Shown one piece after another: positions 9,263 through 17,171 of a DNA stretch of 50,396 nucleotides (the stretch's first letter is position 1; every line of letters begins with the position of its first letter). The notes under the pieces are model-generated. The model saw only the letters and a list, made by a program, of their open reading frames with translations, did no database searches and was not told the DNA's origin. The DNA is from Nonomuraea longispora. GTDB taxonomy: Bacteria > Actinomycetota > Actinomycetes > Streptosporangiales > Streptosporangiaceae. The stretch is taken from NCBI RefSeq assembly GCF_004348345.1, contig NZ_SMJZ01000039.1, forward strand, positions 1 through 50,396. Direction: 5' to 3'. The translations under genes and the position numbers were made by a program.

Positions 9263-11359
9263 TTGAGACGGGATGACGACGGCGAGAGGACGGCGACGTT
9301 GGGGCGCTCCGCTGGCTCTCCGCTGAAGCCGGACGATCCGCCGGCGATCGGCCCCTACGAGCTGCTCAGCCGTCTCGGCTCCGGCGGCATGGGGGTGGTC
9401 TACCTCGCCAAGGCCGCCGACGGGTCACGGGTGGCGCTCAAAGCGATCCGGCGTGACTTCACCGCCGACCCCGTCTACCGCGCGCGCTTCCACGAAGAGG
9501 TGTCCAACGCGCGCAAGGTGGCGTCGTTCTGCACGGCGCGGGTGCTCGACCACGGCGAGGACCGCGGCCGCCTCTATCTCGTCACCGAGTACATCGACGG
9601 CATCTCCCTCGAGGACCACCTCATCGAGCACGGCGCGCTGTCACCGTCCGTGCTGCACGCGGCGGCCGTCGGCGTGGCCGCCGCGCTCACAGCGATCCAC
9701 GCGGCGGGGCTGGTGCACCGCGACCTCAAGCCGGCCAACGTGATGCTGACGCTGGCGGGGCCGCGCGTGATCGACTTCGGCCTGGCCCGTTCCTCGCACG
9801 TCGACTCGCGGCACACCAACGCCGGCATGGTGATGGGCACACCCGGGTGGATCGCTCCCGAGCAGGTCTTCGAGGGGCGCACGAGCCCGGCGGGCGACGT
9901 GTTCGCGTGGGGCTCGCTCATCGCGTACGCGGGGCTCGGCGGGCATCCGTTCGGCGAGGGCGACGCCTACGTGATGGCGGCCAGGGCCCGCACCGCGCCT
10001 CCCGACCTCCGGGGGCTGCCTGCGCCGCTCGACCGGCTGGTGGCGGCGGCCATCCACCCCGACCCCGCGCGGCGGCCCGCGGCCAGGCAGCTGCTGCTGG
10101 AGCTGGTGGAGGCGGCCGACGAGCCGGCCGCGCAGCTGGCCGCGACCAAGCACCTGACCAACGCGTGGAACCCGTCGGAGTTCGGGCCGCTGATGCCGCA
10201 GGCGCCGCACCGGCCGCCGCCCGAGCGTGCCGCGCCCGGATCGCCATCGCCGCACCGCCATCCCGAGGCCCCTCACCGCACCCCGCACCCGGAGTCCACC
10301 CACCAGGGCCCGCTTCCCGAAGCACCTCAGCGTGGCCCGCACCGCGACGCGACCCAGCGCGGTCCACACCCCGACGCCGGGGGCCATGGGGCTCAGGCAG
10401 GGCACCCCGACGGCCGGGTGCCCCAACAGGCTCACCACGAGCGCACGGGGCCCGGCCCCCTGCCCGGCGCGGTGGGAGGGCCACGGCAACCTCCTCCCGC
10501 CGAACGCACCGGGCCGACGTCAGGTTCCGGTCGCGGCCCGCAGCACGTGCCGCCCACCGAGCGGACGGGCCCCACACCCGGCTCGGGCCGGAGCCCGCAC
10601 CCTCCGCCGCCCGCGGAACGCACCGGTCCCACGCCGGCCGGGCAAGGCCGGCCGGCGCATCCCGAGCGGACCGGACCCCTGCCGCGCATCGCGCACGGCC
10701 AGCAGACGCCGCACCCTGAGCACACCGGCCCGCTCACCACCGGGCGCGGACCGCTGCCGCACCGCCGGACCGGCCAGGCGCCGCCGCACCATGCGGTGAC
10801 CGGCGCGGTGACCGGCGCGGTGACCGGGCAGGGCCCGCTGCCGGGCTACCGGCCGCCGAAGCGCAAGCGCAGCATGTTCGCCGGCTGCCTGACCGTCCTG
10901 GTCGTGGCCGCGGTGCTGCTGGTGCTGCTGGTGGCCGTACTGGCCTGGGTGTTCCGCCCGCCGCCCGCGTCCGGCGCGGACGGGCCCGTGCAGGACGGCA
11001 AGCTGAAGTTCGCCGTGACGAGCACGAAATGCGGCAAGCCCGCCAAGTCGGCGGCCACGCGGGCCTGCCGGATCGGCGTCAAGATCGAGAACGTCGGCCC
11101 TGACGCCCGGGTGCTCTACCCCGGGCAGCAGAAGCTGATCGACGAGGACGACGCGCTGCACGCCGGCACCCGGCTGCTCGACAAGGCGGGCAAGGAGATC
11201 ACCCCGATCCGGATCGAGGCCGGGCGGACGTTCACGGGCGCGCTGGTGTTCGAGCTGGACAAGGGCCTCACCCCCGTGGGGCTCGAGGTGCACGACTCAG
11301 GGCTGAGCGCGGGCGCCCGCATCAACCTCCCCGGCCGACCGGACGCCACCGCGCCGTAA
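9263..11359 (+). CDS. Transmembrane Ser/Thr protein kinase with ERTGP-repeat linker
   Basis: The N-terminal kinase domain is complete: glycine loop GSGGMGVVY, Lys in VALKAIR, catalytic loop HRDLKPANVML, DFG in IDFGLAR and GTPGWIAPEQ. A long Pro/His/Gly-rich segment follows (about 10200-10860) with five ERTGP motifs and one EHTGP, plus a tandem VTGA run. One membrane segment (10874-10954) and an exported C-terminal domain of about 130 residues (DGKLKFAVTSTKCGK...) resembling DUF4352/MPT63-like immunoglobulin-type domains complete it. PASTA domains are absent. Start: TTG 9263 has GGAGGA at 9247-9252; TTG 9299 also has a plausible site (AGAGGA). The frame extends to TTG 9182, but that lies at the probable promoter. 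It is transcribed alone. Confidence 0.9.
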   Translation: MRRDDDGERTATLGRSAGSPLKPDDPPAIGPYELLSRLGSGGMGVVYLAKAADGSRVALKAIRRDFTADPVYRARFHEEVSNARKVASFCTARVLDHGEDRGRLYLVTEYIDGISLEDHLIEHGALSPSVLHAAAVGVAAALTAIHAAGLVHRDLKPANVMLTLAGPRVIDFGLARSSHVDSRHTNAGMVMGTPGWIAPEQVFEGRTSPAGDVFAWGSLIAYAGLGGHPFGEGDAYVMAARARTAPPDLRGLPAPLDRLVAAAIHPDPARRPAARQLLLELVEAADEPAAQLAATKHLTNAWNPSEFGPLMPQAPHRPPPERAAPGSPSPHRHPEAPHRTPHPESTHQGPLPEAPQRGPHRDATQRGPHPDAGGHGAQAGHPDGRVPQQAHHERTGPGPLPGAVGGPRQPPPAERTGPTSGSGRGPQHVPPTERTGPTPGSGRSPHPPPPAERTGPTPAGQGRPAHPERTGPLPRIAHGQQTPHPEHTGPLTTGRGPLPHRRTGQAPPHHAVTGAVTGAVTGQGPLPGYRPPKRKRSMFAGCLTVLVVAAVLLVLLVAVLAWVFRPPPASGADGPVQDGKLKFAVTSTKCGKPAKSAATRACRIGVKIENVGPDARVLYPGQQKLIDEDDALHAGTRLLDKAGKEITPIRIEAGRTFTGALVFELDKGLTPVGLEVHDSGLSAGARINLPGRPDATAP

Positions 11360-11459
11360 CACCCGCCCATCGCCCGCCTCACCTACCCGCGCACGTGACG
11401 CAGGATGAGCGGCGACCGGCCGCACGCGGCCTTGCACCGCCCGCACGCCCGGCGCCTCC

Positions 11460-11493
11460 GTGCGGCGGGCGGCGTCGTGCGGCGGGCGGCGTC
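11460..11493. repeat. Perfect 17-base tandem duplication between convergent genes
   Basis: GTGCGGCGGGCGGCGTC occurs twice head to tail (11460-11476, 11477-11493) in the 169-base gap between the ends of the kinase and dehydrogenase genes. The gap holds no gene. Related inverted sequence (CCGCCCGCAC at 11438-11447) could pair with either copy and form a hairpin that ends transcription from both sides. Confidence 0.7.
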
Positions 11494-11528
11494 GTGGCGA
11501 GGGTGGGAGCGGGTGGTGACGTGCTCGG

Positions 11529-12434
11529 TCAGAAGCCTTGGGACGGGGAGACGACGCCTTCGAGCGGGGCGCCTTCGGCGAAGCGGCGTACGTTGGCGGT
11601 GACGCGTTCGGCCAGGCCGTGCCAGTAGGCGTCGCGCGGGTTGGCGCAGTGGGGCGTGATCAGGACGTTGTCCAGCTCCCACAGCGGATGCCCGTCCGGC
11701 AGCGGTTCGGGGTCGGTCACGTCGAGGGCGGCGCCGCCGATGCGGCCCTCGCGCAGCGCGTCCACCAGGTCGCCGGTCACCACGAGCCCACCCCGTGCCA
11801 CGTTGACCAGCCACGCGTCCGAACGCATGAGGCCGAACTCGCGCGCCCCGAACATGCCCCTGGTCCGCGGGGTGGCGGGAGCGGCGACGACCACGTAACC
11901 GGCCTCGGGCAGCGTCTCGCGGAAGCGGGCGCGCGGCACGATCCGGGCCGCCCCCGGCGCCTCTCCCCTGTCGGTGACCGCGAGAACGCGGCAGCCGAAC
12001 GGCTCCAGCATCCGCATGAGCGCCCGCCCGATGCCGCCGTGGCCGACGATGGAGACGGTCGAGCCGGCGAACTCCTTCGAGGTGTTGGGACCCCACGAGG
12101 TGGCCCTGGCGTGCCGGTGCAGCCCGCGCGCGGCCGCCAGCATCATGGCCAGCGCGTGCTCGGCCACGGCGGGCCCATAGGCGCCGGCAGCGGCGGTGAA
12201 GACCGGCTGCTCGGTGAAGACCCCGGCGTCCGCCCAGCGTTCGACGCCCGCGTGGGGCAACTGCACCCAGCGGATGCCGCCGTGCGTCATGGCGCGGATC
12301 TCCGCGGGATCGTCGCTGCCGTAGTAGACGATCGCCTCGGCCTGCTCCAGTGGCACGACCTTGCCGCCCGCCCGCTCCACGGCCTCGACGAGGACGGGCA
12401 CGGGCTCGGGGCCGACGTGGACGGCGACGGTCAT
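11529..12434 (-). CDS. D-isomer-specific 2-hydroxyacid dehydrogenase
   Basis: 301 residues. It contains the NAD-binding motif GHGGIG in the central Rossmann domain, the catalytic Arg in NVARGGLV, the Glu region DPEPLPDGHPLW and the catalytic His in ITPHCANP, as in formate/glycerate/phosphoglycerate dehydrogenase relatives. It reduces a 2-keto acid or oxidises the D-hydroxy acid with NAD(P)H; a hydroxypyruvate or glyoxylate reductase role would fit the length, but the substrate is not determined. Its ATG shares four bases (ATGA) with the stop of the IclR gene upstream, so the two are co-translated and that regulator probably responds to a related acid. Confidence 0.92.
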   Translation of the reverse strand: MTVAVHVGPEPVPVLVEAVERAGGKVVPLEQAEAIVYYGSDDPAEIRAMTHGGIRWVQLPHAGVERWADAGVFTEQPVFTAAAGAYGPAVAEHALAMMLAAARGLHRHARATSWGPNTSKEFAGSTVSIVGHGGIGRALMRMLEPFGCRVLAVTDRGEAPGAARIVPRARFRETLPEAGYVVVAAPATPRTRGMFGAREFGLMRSDAWLVNVARGGLVVTGDLVDALREGRIGGAALDVTDPEPLPDGHPLWELDNVLITPHCANPRDAYWHGLAERVTANVRRFAEGAPLEGVVSPSQGF

Positions 12435-13183
12435 GGTGGGTCCTCCTGGTAACCGAGTTGCTCAGAGATGGCCGCGGCGCACCGGATCACCGGCGGCAGC
12501 AGGGCGTGCAGGGCGGCGCGGCCGGCCTGGGCGCGCAGCGCGGTGAGCGAGACCGCCGCGGTCACGTCGCCGAAGGCGTTGCGCACGGGCACGGCCACGC
12601 AGTGGACGAACTCCTCGAACTCGCCTTCATCGGCCGCCCACCCCCGTTCACGCACGGCCCGCAGCTCCTGGTCGAGCGCGGCCCTGGTGGTCAGCGTAGC
12701 GGGCGTGTACGGGGTGAACTCCCAGCCCTCCAGCACCTCGTCCGCGTGGGCGGGGGGCAGGTGGGCGAGGATGGCCTTGCTCACGCCCGCTGTGTGGAGC
12801 GGAACGGGCCGACCGATGCGGGCGTACATGCGCGCCGGGCCGGGTGGCGAGATCTTGTCCACGTAGACGATGGTGCTCTCCCGCAGGGCGGCCAGGTGGA
12901 CGGTGTGGCCCGCCTTGTCCTGCAGCGCGGCGAGGTGCGGGTGGGCGAGGTCGCGCAGCCCGAACTGGCCGCCGGCGCGCGCGGCCAGCGCGGCGAGCCC
13001 GTTCCCGGCGCCCCAGGTGCCGTCGGGCAGCCTCCGGACGAGGCCGGACTCGGCGAGCGTGTGGAGCAGACGCAGGGCGGTGGTGCGGTGCACGCCGAGC
13101 CGGTCGCCGATGTCCGCGAGGCTGCGCGGGCCACCGCACGCCAGCCGGAGGATCGCGGTCGCCCTGCTCACGGTCTGCGACAT
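12431..13183 (-). CDS. IclR-family transcriptional regulator
   Basis: 250 residues. The N-terminal winged helix-turn-helix (SLADIGDRLGVHRTTALRLLHTL) is followed by the IclR ligand domain with HTVHLAALRESTIVYVDKI and the FVHCVAVPVRNAFG segment. It is the first gene of a two-gene unit with the hydroxyacid dehydrogenase and is divergent from the MFS transporter, with 106 bases between the starts, so both transcripts could be controlled from that gap. It is distinct from the IclR gene at 6973. Confidence 0.94.
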   Translation of the reverse strand: MSQTVSRATAILRLACGGPRSLADIGDRLGVHRTTALRLLHTLAESGLVRRLPDGTWGAGNGLAALAARAGGQFGLRDLAHPHLAALQDKAGHTVHLAALRESTIVYVDKISPPGPARMYARIGRPVPLHTAGVSKAILAHLPPAHADEVLEGWEFTPYTPATLTTRAALDQELRAVRERGWAADEGEFEEFVHCVAVPVRNAFGDVTAAVSLTALRAQAGRAALHALLPPVIRCAAAISEQLGYQEDPP

Positions 13184-13234
13184 AAGCTCTGCCCTTTACA
13201 GCGATGTTGACATGACCGAATCCCTGCAGCAGGG

Positions 13235-13251
13235 TAATGGTAACACCATTA
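13235..13251. promoter_or_regulatory. FadR/GntR-type palindrome in front of the MFS gene
   Basis: TAATGGT-AAC-ACCATTA is a perfect 7+3+7 dyad whose core TGGT-N3-ACCA is the consensus recognised by FadR-subfamily GntR regulators. Such a regulator is encoded at 14615-15370, converging on the gene this site precedes. The centre is 47 bases before the MFS start. Confidence 0.65.
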
Positions 13252-13260
13252 GTTCATGGT

Positions 13261-13281
13261 GTGCATATGTTGCACAGGAGG
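13261..13281 (+). promoter_or_regulatory. Second dyad abutting the ribosome binding site of the MFS gene
   Basis: GTGCA-TATGT-TGCAC (13261-13275) is a 5+5+5 dyad immediately followed by a perfect AGGAGG at 13276-13281, eight bases before ATG 13290. The strong site fixes the start. The dyad could be a second operator or a hairpin next to the ribosome binding site. Confidence 0.5.
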
Positions 13282-13289
13282 TCACGGGG

Positions 13290-14618
13290 ATGAGCGTCGG
13301 CGAGCTGGAGCGAGAGACCATGCGCCGGGTGACCGGCCGCCTGATGCCGCTGATCGTCGTCTGCTACATCGTGGCCTACATCGACCGGTCGAACGTTTCG
13401 GTCGCCGCCCTGAGCATGAACGAGGCGATCGGGCTGACCGCCGCGCAGTTCGGGCTCGGGGTCAGCATGTTCTTCGTCACGTACGTGATCTTCGAGATCC
13501 CCAGCAACGTCGTGCTGGCCAGGATCGGCGCGCGCCGCTGGATCGCGCGCATCATGATCAGCTGGGGCATCGTGTCGGCCTGCATGGCCCTGGTGCAGGG
13601 CGAGAAGTCGTTCATCATCGTACGGCTGCTGCTCGGAGCCGCCGAGGCCGGCTTCACTCCGGGCATCATCTGGTACCTGGCTCGCTGGTTCCCCGCCAGC
13701 CACCGGGGCCGCGCGATGGGCCGCTTCTACGTCGGCGCCGCGCTGGCCACCGTCATCGGGGCGCCCATCAGTGGCTTCATCATGAAGATGGACGGGTTCC
13801 TCGACGTGGCCGGCTGGCAGTGGTTGTTCGTCGTCGAGGGCCTGCCCGCCGTCGTGCTCGGGTTCGTCGTGCTGAGGTTCCTCACCGACGAGCCGCGCGA
13901 GGCCGCGTGGCTGCCGGAGCGGGGGCGTACGTGGCTGGTCGAGCGGCTCGCGCGCGAGCAGGCGGAGATCGACGGGCAGCGGGCGATCTCCGTACGGCAG
14001 GCGCTGACCAGCCCCGGGGTGCTGCTGCTGGCGCTGTTCTTCTTCCTGTACTCCTTCAACAGCATCGGGCTGACCCTGTGGATGCCTCAGGTGATCCAGG
14101 GCGGGTTCGGCGAGCCGAGCGACTTCGTGACCGCGCTGCTGACCGCGGTGCCGTACGCGCTGGCCGTGGTGGCGATGGTGCTCGTGGCGCGCGGCGTCGA
14201 CCGGCGGGGCAGGCACGCGCTGCACATGGCGGTGCCGATGGCGGCCTCCGGGGTGATGCTGGTGGGCAGCGTGCTGGCCGGGCCGGGCGTGCTCGGGTTC
14301 GCGCTGCTGGCGCTGTCCACGGGGGCCGCGTGGTCGGCCGTGCCCGCGTTGTGGGGCAGCGCCACGTCCTTCATGACGGGGGTGGCCGCGGCGGCGGGGG
14401 TGGCGCTCATCAACTCCGTCGCCAACATCGCGGGCCTGGCCGTCACGCCGCTCATCGGGGTGGTCAAGGAGGCCACGGGCTCGTTCGACGCGCCGCTGCT
14501 CGTCATCGCGGGGGCCATGTTCCTGGCGGCGGCCGTGGCGATGGCGTCAGGGCCGTTCACGGCCCCTGGACGGCTGGCCGCCGAGACCGCCGCCAAGGCC
14601 GAGCGGGACCCCGCCTAA
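13290..14618 (+). CDS. MFS transporter, ACS (anion:cation symporter) type
   Basis: 442 residues with about twelve hydrophobic segments. The N-terminal features RLMPLIVVCYIVAYIDRSNVSVAA, GLGVSMFFVTYVIFEIPSNV and the loop ARIGARRW are characteristic of the ACS family, which imports organic anions such as hexuronates, tartrate, phthalate or glucarate. ATG 13290 is supported by AGGAGG; an open frame extends far upstream but crosses the divergent IclR gene. The stop codon overlaps the end of the convergent GntR gene by four bases. With a DHDPS-type aldolase, a PfkB kinase and GntR next door, uptake of a sugar acid is the best guess. Confidence 0.92.
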   Translation: MSVGELERETMRRVTGRLMPLIVVCYIVAYIDRSNVSVAALSMNEAIGLTAAQFGLGVSMFFVTYVIFEIPSNVVLARIGARRWIARIMISWGIVSACMALVQGEKSFIIVRLLLGAAEAGFTPGIIWYLARWFPASHRGRAMGRFYVGAALATVIGAPISGFIMKMDGFLDVAGWQWLFVVEGLPAVVLGFVVLRFLTDEPREAAWLPERGRTWLVERLAREQAEIDGQRAISVRQALTSPGVLLLALFFFLYSFNSIGLTLWMPQVIQGGFGEPSDFVTALLTAVPYALAVVAMVLVARGVDRRGRHALHMAVPMAASGVMLVGSVLAGPGVLGFALLALSTGAAWSAVPALWGSATSFMTGVAAAAGVALINSVANIAGLAVTPLIGVVKEATGSFDAPLLVIAGAMFLAAAVAMASGPFTAPGRLAAETAAKAERDPA

Positions 14619-15370
14619 GGGCCGCCGAGCAGGTGTTCGACCTCGTCGCGGGCGGACTCCACGATCGAGCGCACCGCTTCGGCCGCCTCGGCCCTGCGGC
14701 CCGCGGCGACGGCCTCGGCCACGTCGAGGTGGCGCCTGACGGCGGCCGTGTCGAGCCGCTCGGGCAGCAGCAGCTGATCGCGCCGGGCCTTGAGCAGTTC
14801 CTCGGTCACCTCGGCGAGCTGGGCGAACATGCCGTTGCCCGACGCGGCGAGCAGCACCCGGTGGAAGGCGGCGTCGGCCGTCACCAGCCCCTCGCTGTCG
14901 CCGTCGCGCGCCGCGCTCGTCAGCGCCTGCGCGTGGGCGATCAGCTCCCGGCGCACGCCCTGCCCCGCGAGCCCGGCGGCCAGCGCCGCGGCGGCGGGCT
15001 CGACCGCGGCGCGCAGCTCGGCCAGCTCACGCAGCTGCGCCGCCCGCCCCGGCGAGGCGAGCCGCCACCGGATCACCTGGGGGTCGTAGAGGTTCCAGGC
15101 GCTCATCGGGCGCACGGTGACGCCGACGCGCGGGCGGCTGGTGACCACCCGCTTGGACTCCAGCACGCGTACGGCCTCGCGGGCGACCGTGCGCGAGACG
15201 GAATAGCGCTCCTGGACGTCCTCCAGCCGCAGCACCTCCCCGGCGCGCAGCTCCCCCGCCGCGAGCGCACCGCCGATCCTGTCGACCACCTGCCCGTGCA
15301 GGCCCTGCAGCGCCGCACCGCTGCCCGTCACCGGGGTCGCCGGAAGGGCCGGCCGCCGGCCGGCGGTCAT
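14615..15370 (-). CDS. GntR-family regulator, FadR subfamily (FCD domain)
   Basis: 251 residues. N-terminal winged helix-turn-helix (LRLEDVQERYSVSRTVAREAVRVLESKRVV) with the GntR wing TSRPRVGVTVRP, followed by an all-helical FCD domain with the metal/ligand-binding pattern ELRAAVEPAAAALAA, DAAFHRVLLAASGN and RRHLDVAEAVAAG. FCD regulators sense organic acids. It is the last gene of the five-gene minus-strand run and overlaps the aldolase gene by four bases. A palindrome of the right type lies in front of the convergent MFS gene. Confidence 0.93.
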   Translation of the reverse strand: MTAGRRPALPATPVTGSGAALQGLHGQVVDRIGGALAAGELRAGEVLRLEDVQERYSVSRTVAREAVRVLESKRVVTSRPRVGVTVRPMSAWNLYDPQVIRWRLASPGRAAQLRELAELRAAVEPAAAALAAGLAGQGVRRELIAHAQALTSAARDGDSEGLVTADAAFHRVLLAASGNGMFAQLAEVTEELLKARRDQLLLPERLDTAAVRRHLDVAEAVAAGRRAEAAEAVRSIVESARDEVEHLLGGP

Positions 15371-16275
15371 GCCGGCGCCAGCCCGAACTCCTCGACGAAC
15401 CGGTCGATCATCCGGTGTTCCTCCTCATCGAGCCGGTAGCCGGGGGCGCGGCAGTGGGCCGAGCCGATCCAGCCGCGGCGGCGCGAGATCTCCTTCTCCG
15501 CGGCGACGATGAGCTCCACGCCCTGCATCCAGTAGGACAGGTAGGGCAGCAGGCGGGTGTGCAGGGCCAGCGCCCCGGCCTCGTCGCCGCTCGCCCAGCG
15601 CCGCCACAACTCGACGTAGAGGTCGGTGAACGAGCAGCCCGGCTGCACGCCGACGGCGCCGCGGCGCAGCGCGTCGGGCAGGTGCAGCCCGGCGTAGCCG
15701 ACCAGGGCGGGCAGCGGCCGCTCTCCCTCCGCCAGCGCCGCGACCAGCCGGCCGGGCGGCGCCGACTCGACCTTCACCCAGCGCAGGTTGGGGTGCTCGG
15801 CGGCGAGCCGGTGCAGTGTGCCGGCGTCGAGCGCGGTGCCGGTCTGGGCCGGGGCGTACTGCAGGACGACCGGCAGCGGCGCCACCGCGGCCAGCACCGC
15901 GCGGACGTGCGCCAGCACGGCCTCACGCGAGGGGCCCAGGAAGTGCGGCGGCAGCAGGTTGATCGCGTCGGCGCCCCGCTCGGCGGCGCGTACGGCCCGC
16001 GTGACGGCGTGGTAGGTGGCGTGGTCGGGGATCGAGACGATCGCGGCCACGTCGTCGCGGGGGCGGGTGACGTCGAGGAGCAGGCCGGTGAGCAGCTCCC
16101 GCTCGGCGTCGTCGAGCTTGTGCACCTCGCCGGCGAAGCCGGGGAACATGACCGAGGTGACGCCTGTGGCCAGCACCTCGCCGACCACCGTGACGAAGCC
16201 GTCGGCATCGAGGGCGCCGTCGTCGTGGAAGGGCACCTCCAGGACCGGCGAGACGCCGCGTACGAGATCGAGCAC
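15367..16275 (-). CDS. DHDPS/N-acetylneuraminate-lyase family aldolase or dehydratase
   Basis: 302 residues, (beta/alpha)8 fold of the class I pyruvate-dependent lyases. The Schiff-base Lys is in LRWVKVES, and the usual Tyr appears in VVLQYAPAQTG. Members make or cleave pyruvate-derived sugar acids (dihydrodipicolinate, N-acetylneuraminate, 2-keto-3-deoxygluconate, keto-deoxyarabonate). The substrate is not identifiable from sequence; the PfkB kinase next door and the ACS transporter favour sugar-acid breakdown over lysine synthesis. It starts with GTG, 20 bases after the kinase gene, and overlaps the GntR gene by four bases. The C-terminal extension RGWIGSAHCRAPGYRLDEEE differs from lysine-pathway DHDPS. 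Confidence 0.88.
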   Translation of the reverse strand: MLDLVRGVSPVLEVPFHDDGALDADGFVTVVGEVLATGVTSVMFPGFAGEVHKLDDAERELLTGLLLDVTRPRDDVAAIVSIPDHATYHAVTRAVRAAERGADAINLLPPHFLGPSREAVLAHVRAVLAAVAPLPVVLQYAPAQTGTALDAGTLHRLAAEHPNLRWVKVESAPPGRLVAALAEGERPLPALVGYAGLHLPDALRRGAVGVQPGCSFTDLYVELWRRWASGDEAGALALHTRLLPYLSYWMQGVELIVAAEKEISRRRGWIGSAHCRAPGYRLDEEEHRMIDRFVEEFGLAPA

Positions 16276-16295
16276 GGCTCAATCGTACTATCACA

Positions 16296-17171
16296 TTACT
16301 TAGCGGCGGACCTCGCGAGCAGCAGCGCCTCCGTGATCGGGGACTCGTGCGTGCCGGTGACCGTGCAGGCGTGCGCGCCGGCGATCGCCCCCAGGCGTAC
16401 GCACTCCTCCAGCGGCCTGCCGTTCACCGTGCCGTACAGGAAGCCCGAGACGAACGCGTCGCCCGCGCCGTTGCTGTCGGCCACCGGCCCCGAGGGCGGC
16501 GCGGCCGGGAAGGCGCGCACACCGGAGCCGCGCGTCAGGACGAGGCACCCACGGGCGCCGCGCGTGCACACGACCGTGCGGGCGCGCCCCCGCGCGGTGA
16601 GGTCGCGCATGGCGGCGGCCGGGTCCGGCAGCGCGGTTTCCGACAGGAACACGAGGTCGGCGCGGTAGGCGAAGTCCTTGTGGTAGTCGGAGGCGCCGTC
16701 CCAGTCGTGCAGGTCGGTGGAGATCGGGACGTCACCGAAGTCGCCGAGGGCGTGACGGCAGAAATCCATGATCGACACGTGCACGTGCCGGGGACGTATG
16801 TCCGCGTAGAGCTCGCGCGCCAGGCGCTCCCCCGGCGTGACCTTCGCGTCGTGGAGCGAGGTGCGGCGGCCGTCGGGCCCCACGAGCAGGACGCTGCGCC
16901 GGGTGCCCGCCTCCGCGCGGCCCCAGCGGCACTCGACCGCGCCCAGCGCCCGGCGGACCAGCGCGCCCTGCGGGTCGTCGCCGATCAGGTCGGCGAAGGC
17001 GACCGCGAGGCCGAGCGCGTGGCAGCCCAGCGTCACGCCGGCGCCGGTGTTGCCGATGCGGTCCACGACCGGCGGCACGAGGTAGGTGTCGCGGTAGGGC
17101 AGCGGCAGTCCGGACACGTAGACCGTGGTGTCGACCCCGGCGCCGCCGAGGACGAGAAGGTCGCGGTTCAC
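16296..17171 (-). CDS. PfkB-family carbohydrate kinase
   Basis: 291 residues. The glycine-rich start LLVLGGAGVDTTVYV and the C-terminal PfkB signature DSNGAGDAFVSGFLYG, with the catalytic Asp, are present. Family members phosphorylate ribose, fructose, 2-keto-3-deoxygluconate, adenosine and related compounds with ATP. GTG 17171 overlaps the LacI stop as GTGA, which decides the start; the open frame continues upstream into LacI but is not needed. Beside a DHDPS-family aldolase a keto-deoxy sugar acid is a reasonable substrate, but this is inference. Confidence 0.9.
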   Translation of the reverse strand: MNRDLLVLGGAGVDTTVYVSGLPLPYRDTYLVPPVVDRIGNTGAGVTLGCHALGLAVAFADLIGDDPQGALVRRALGAVECRWGRAEAGTRRSVLLVGPDGRRTSLHDAKVTPGERLARELYADIRPRHVHVSIMDFCRHALGDFGDVPISTDLHDWDGASDYHKDFAYRADLVFLSETALPDPAAAMRDLTARGRARTVVCTRGARGCLVLTRGSGVRAFPAAPPSGPVADSNGAGDAFVSGFLYGTVNGRPLEECVRLGAIAGAHACTVTGTHESPITEALLLARSAAK

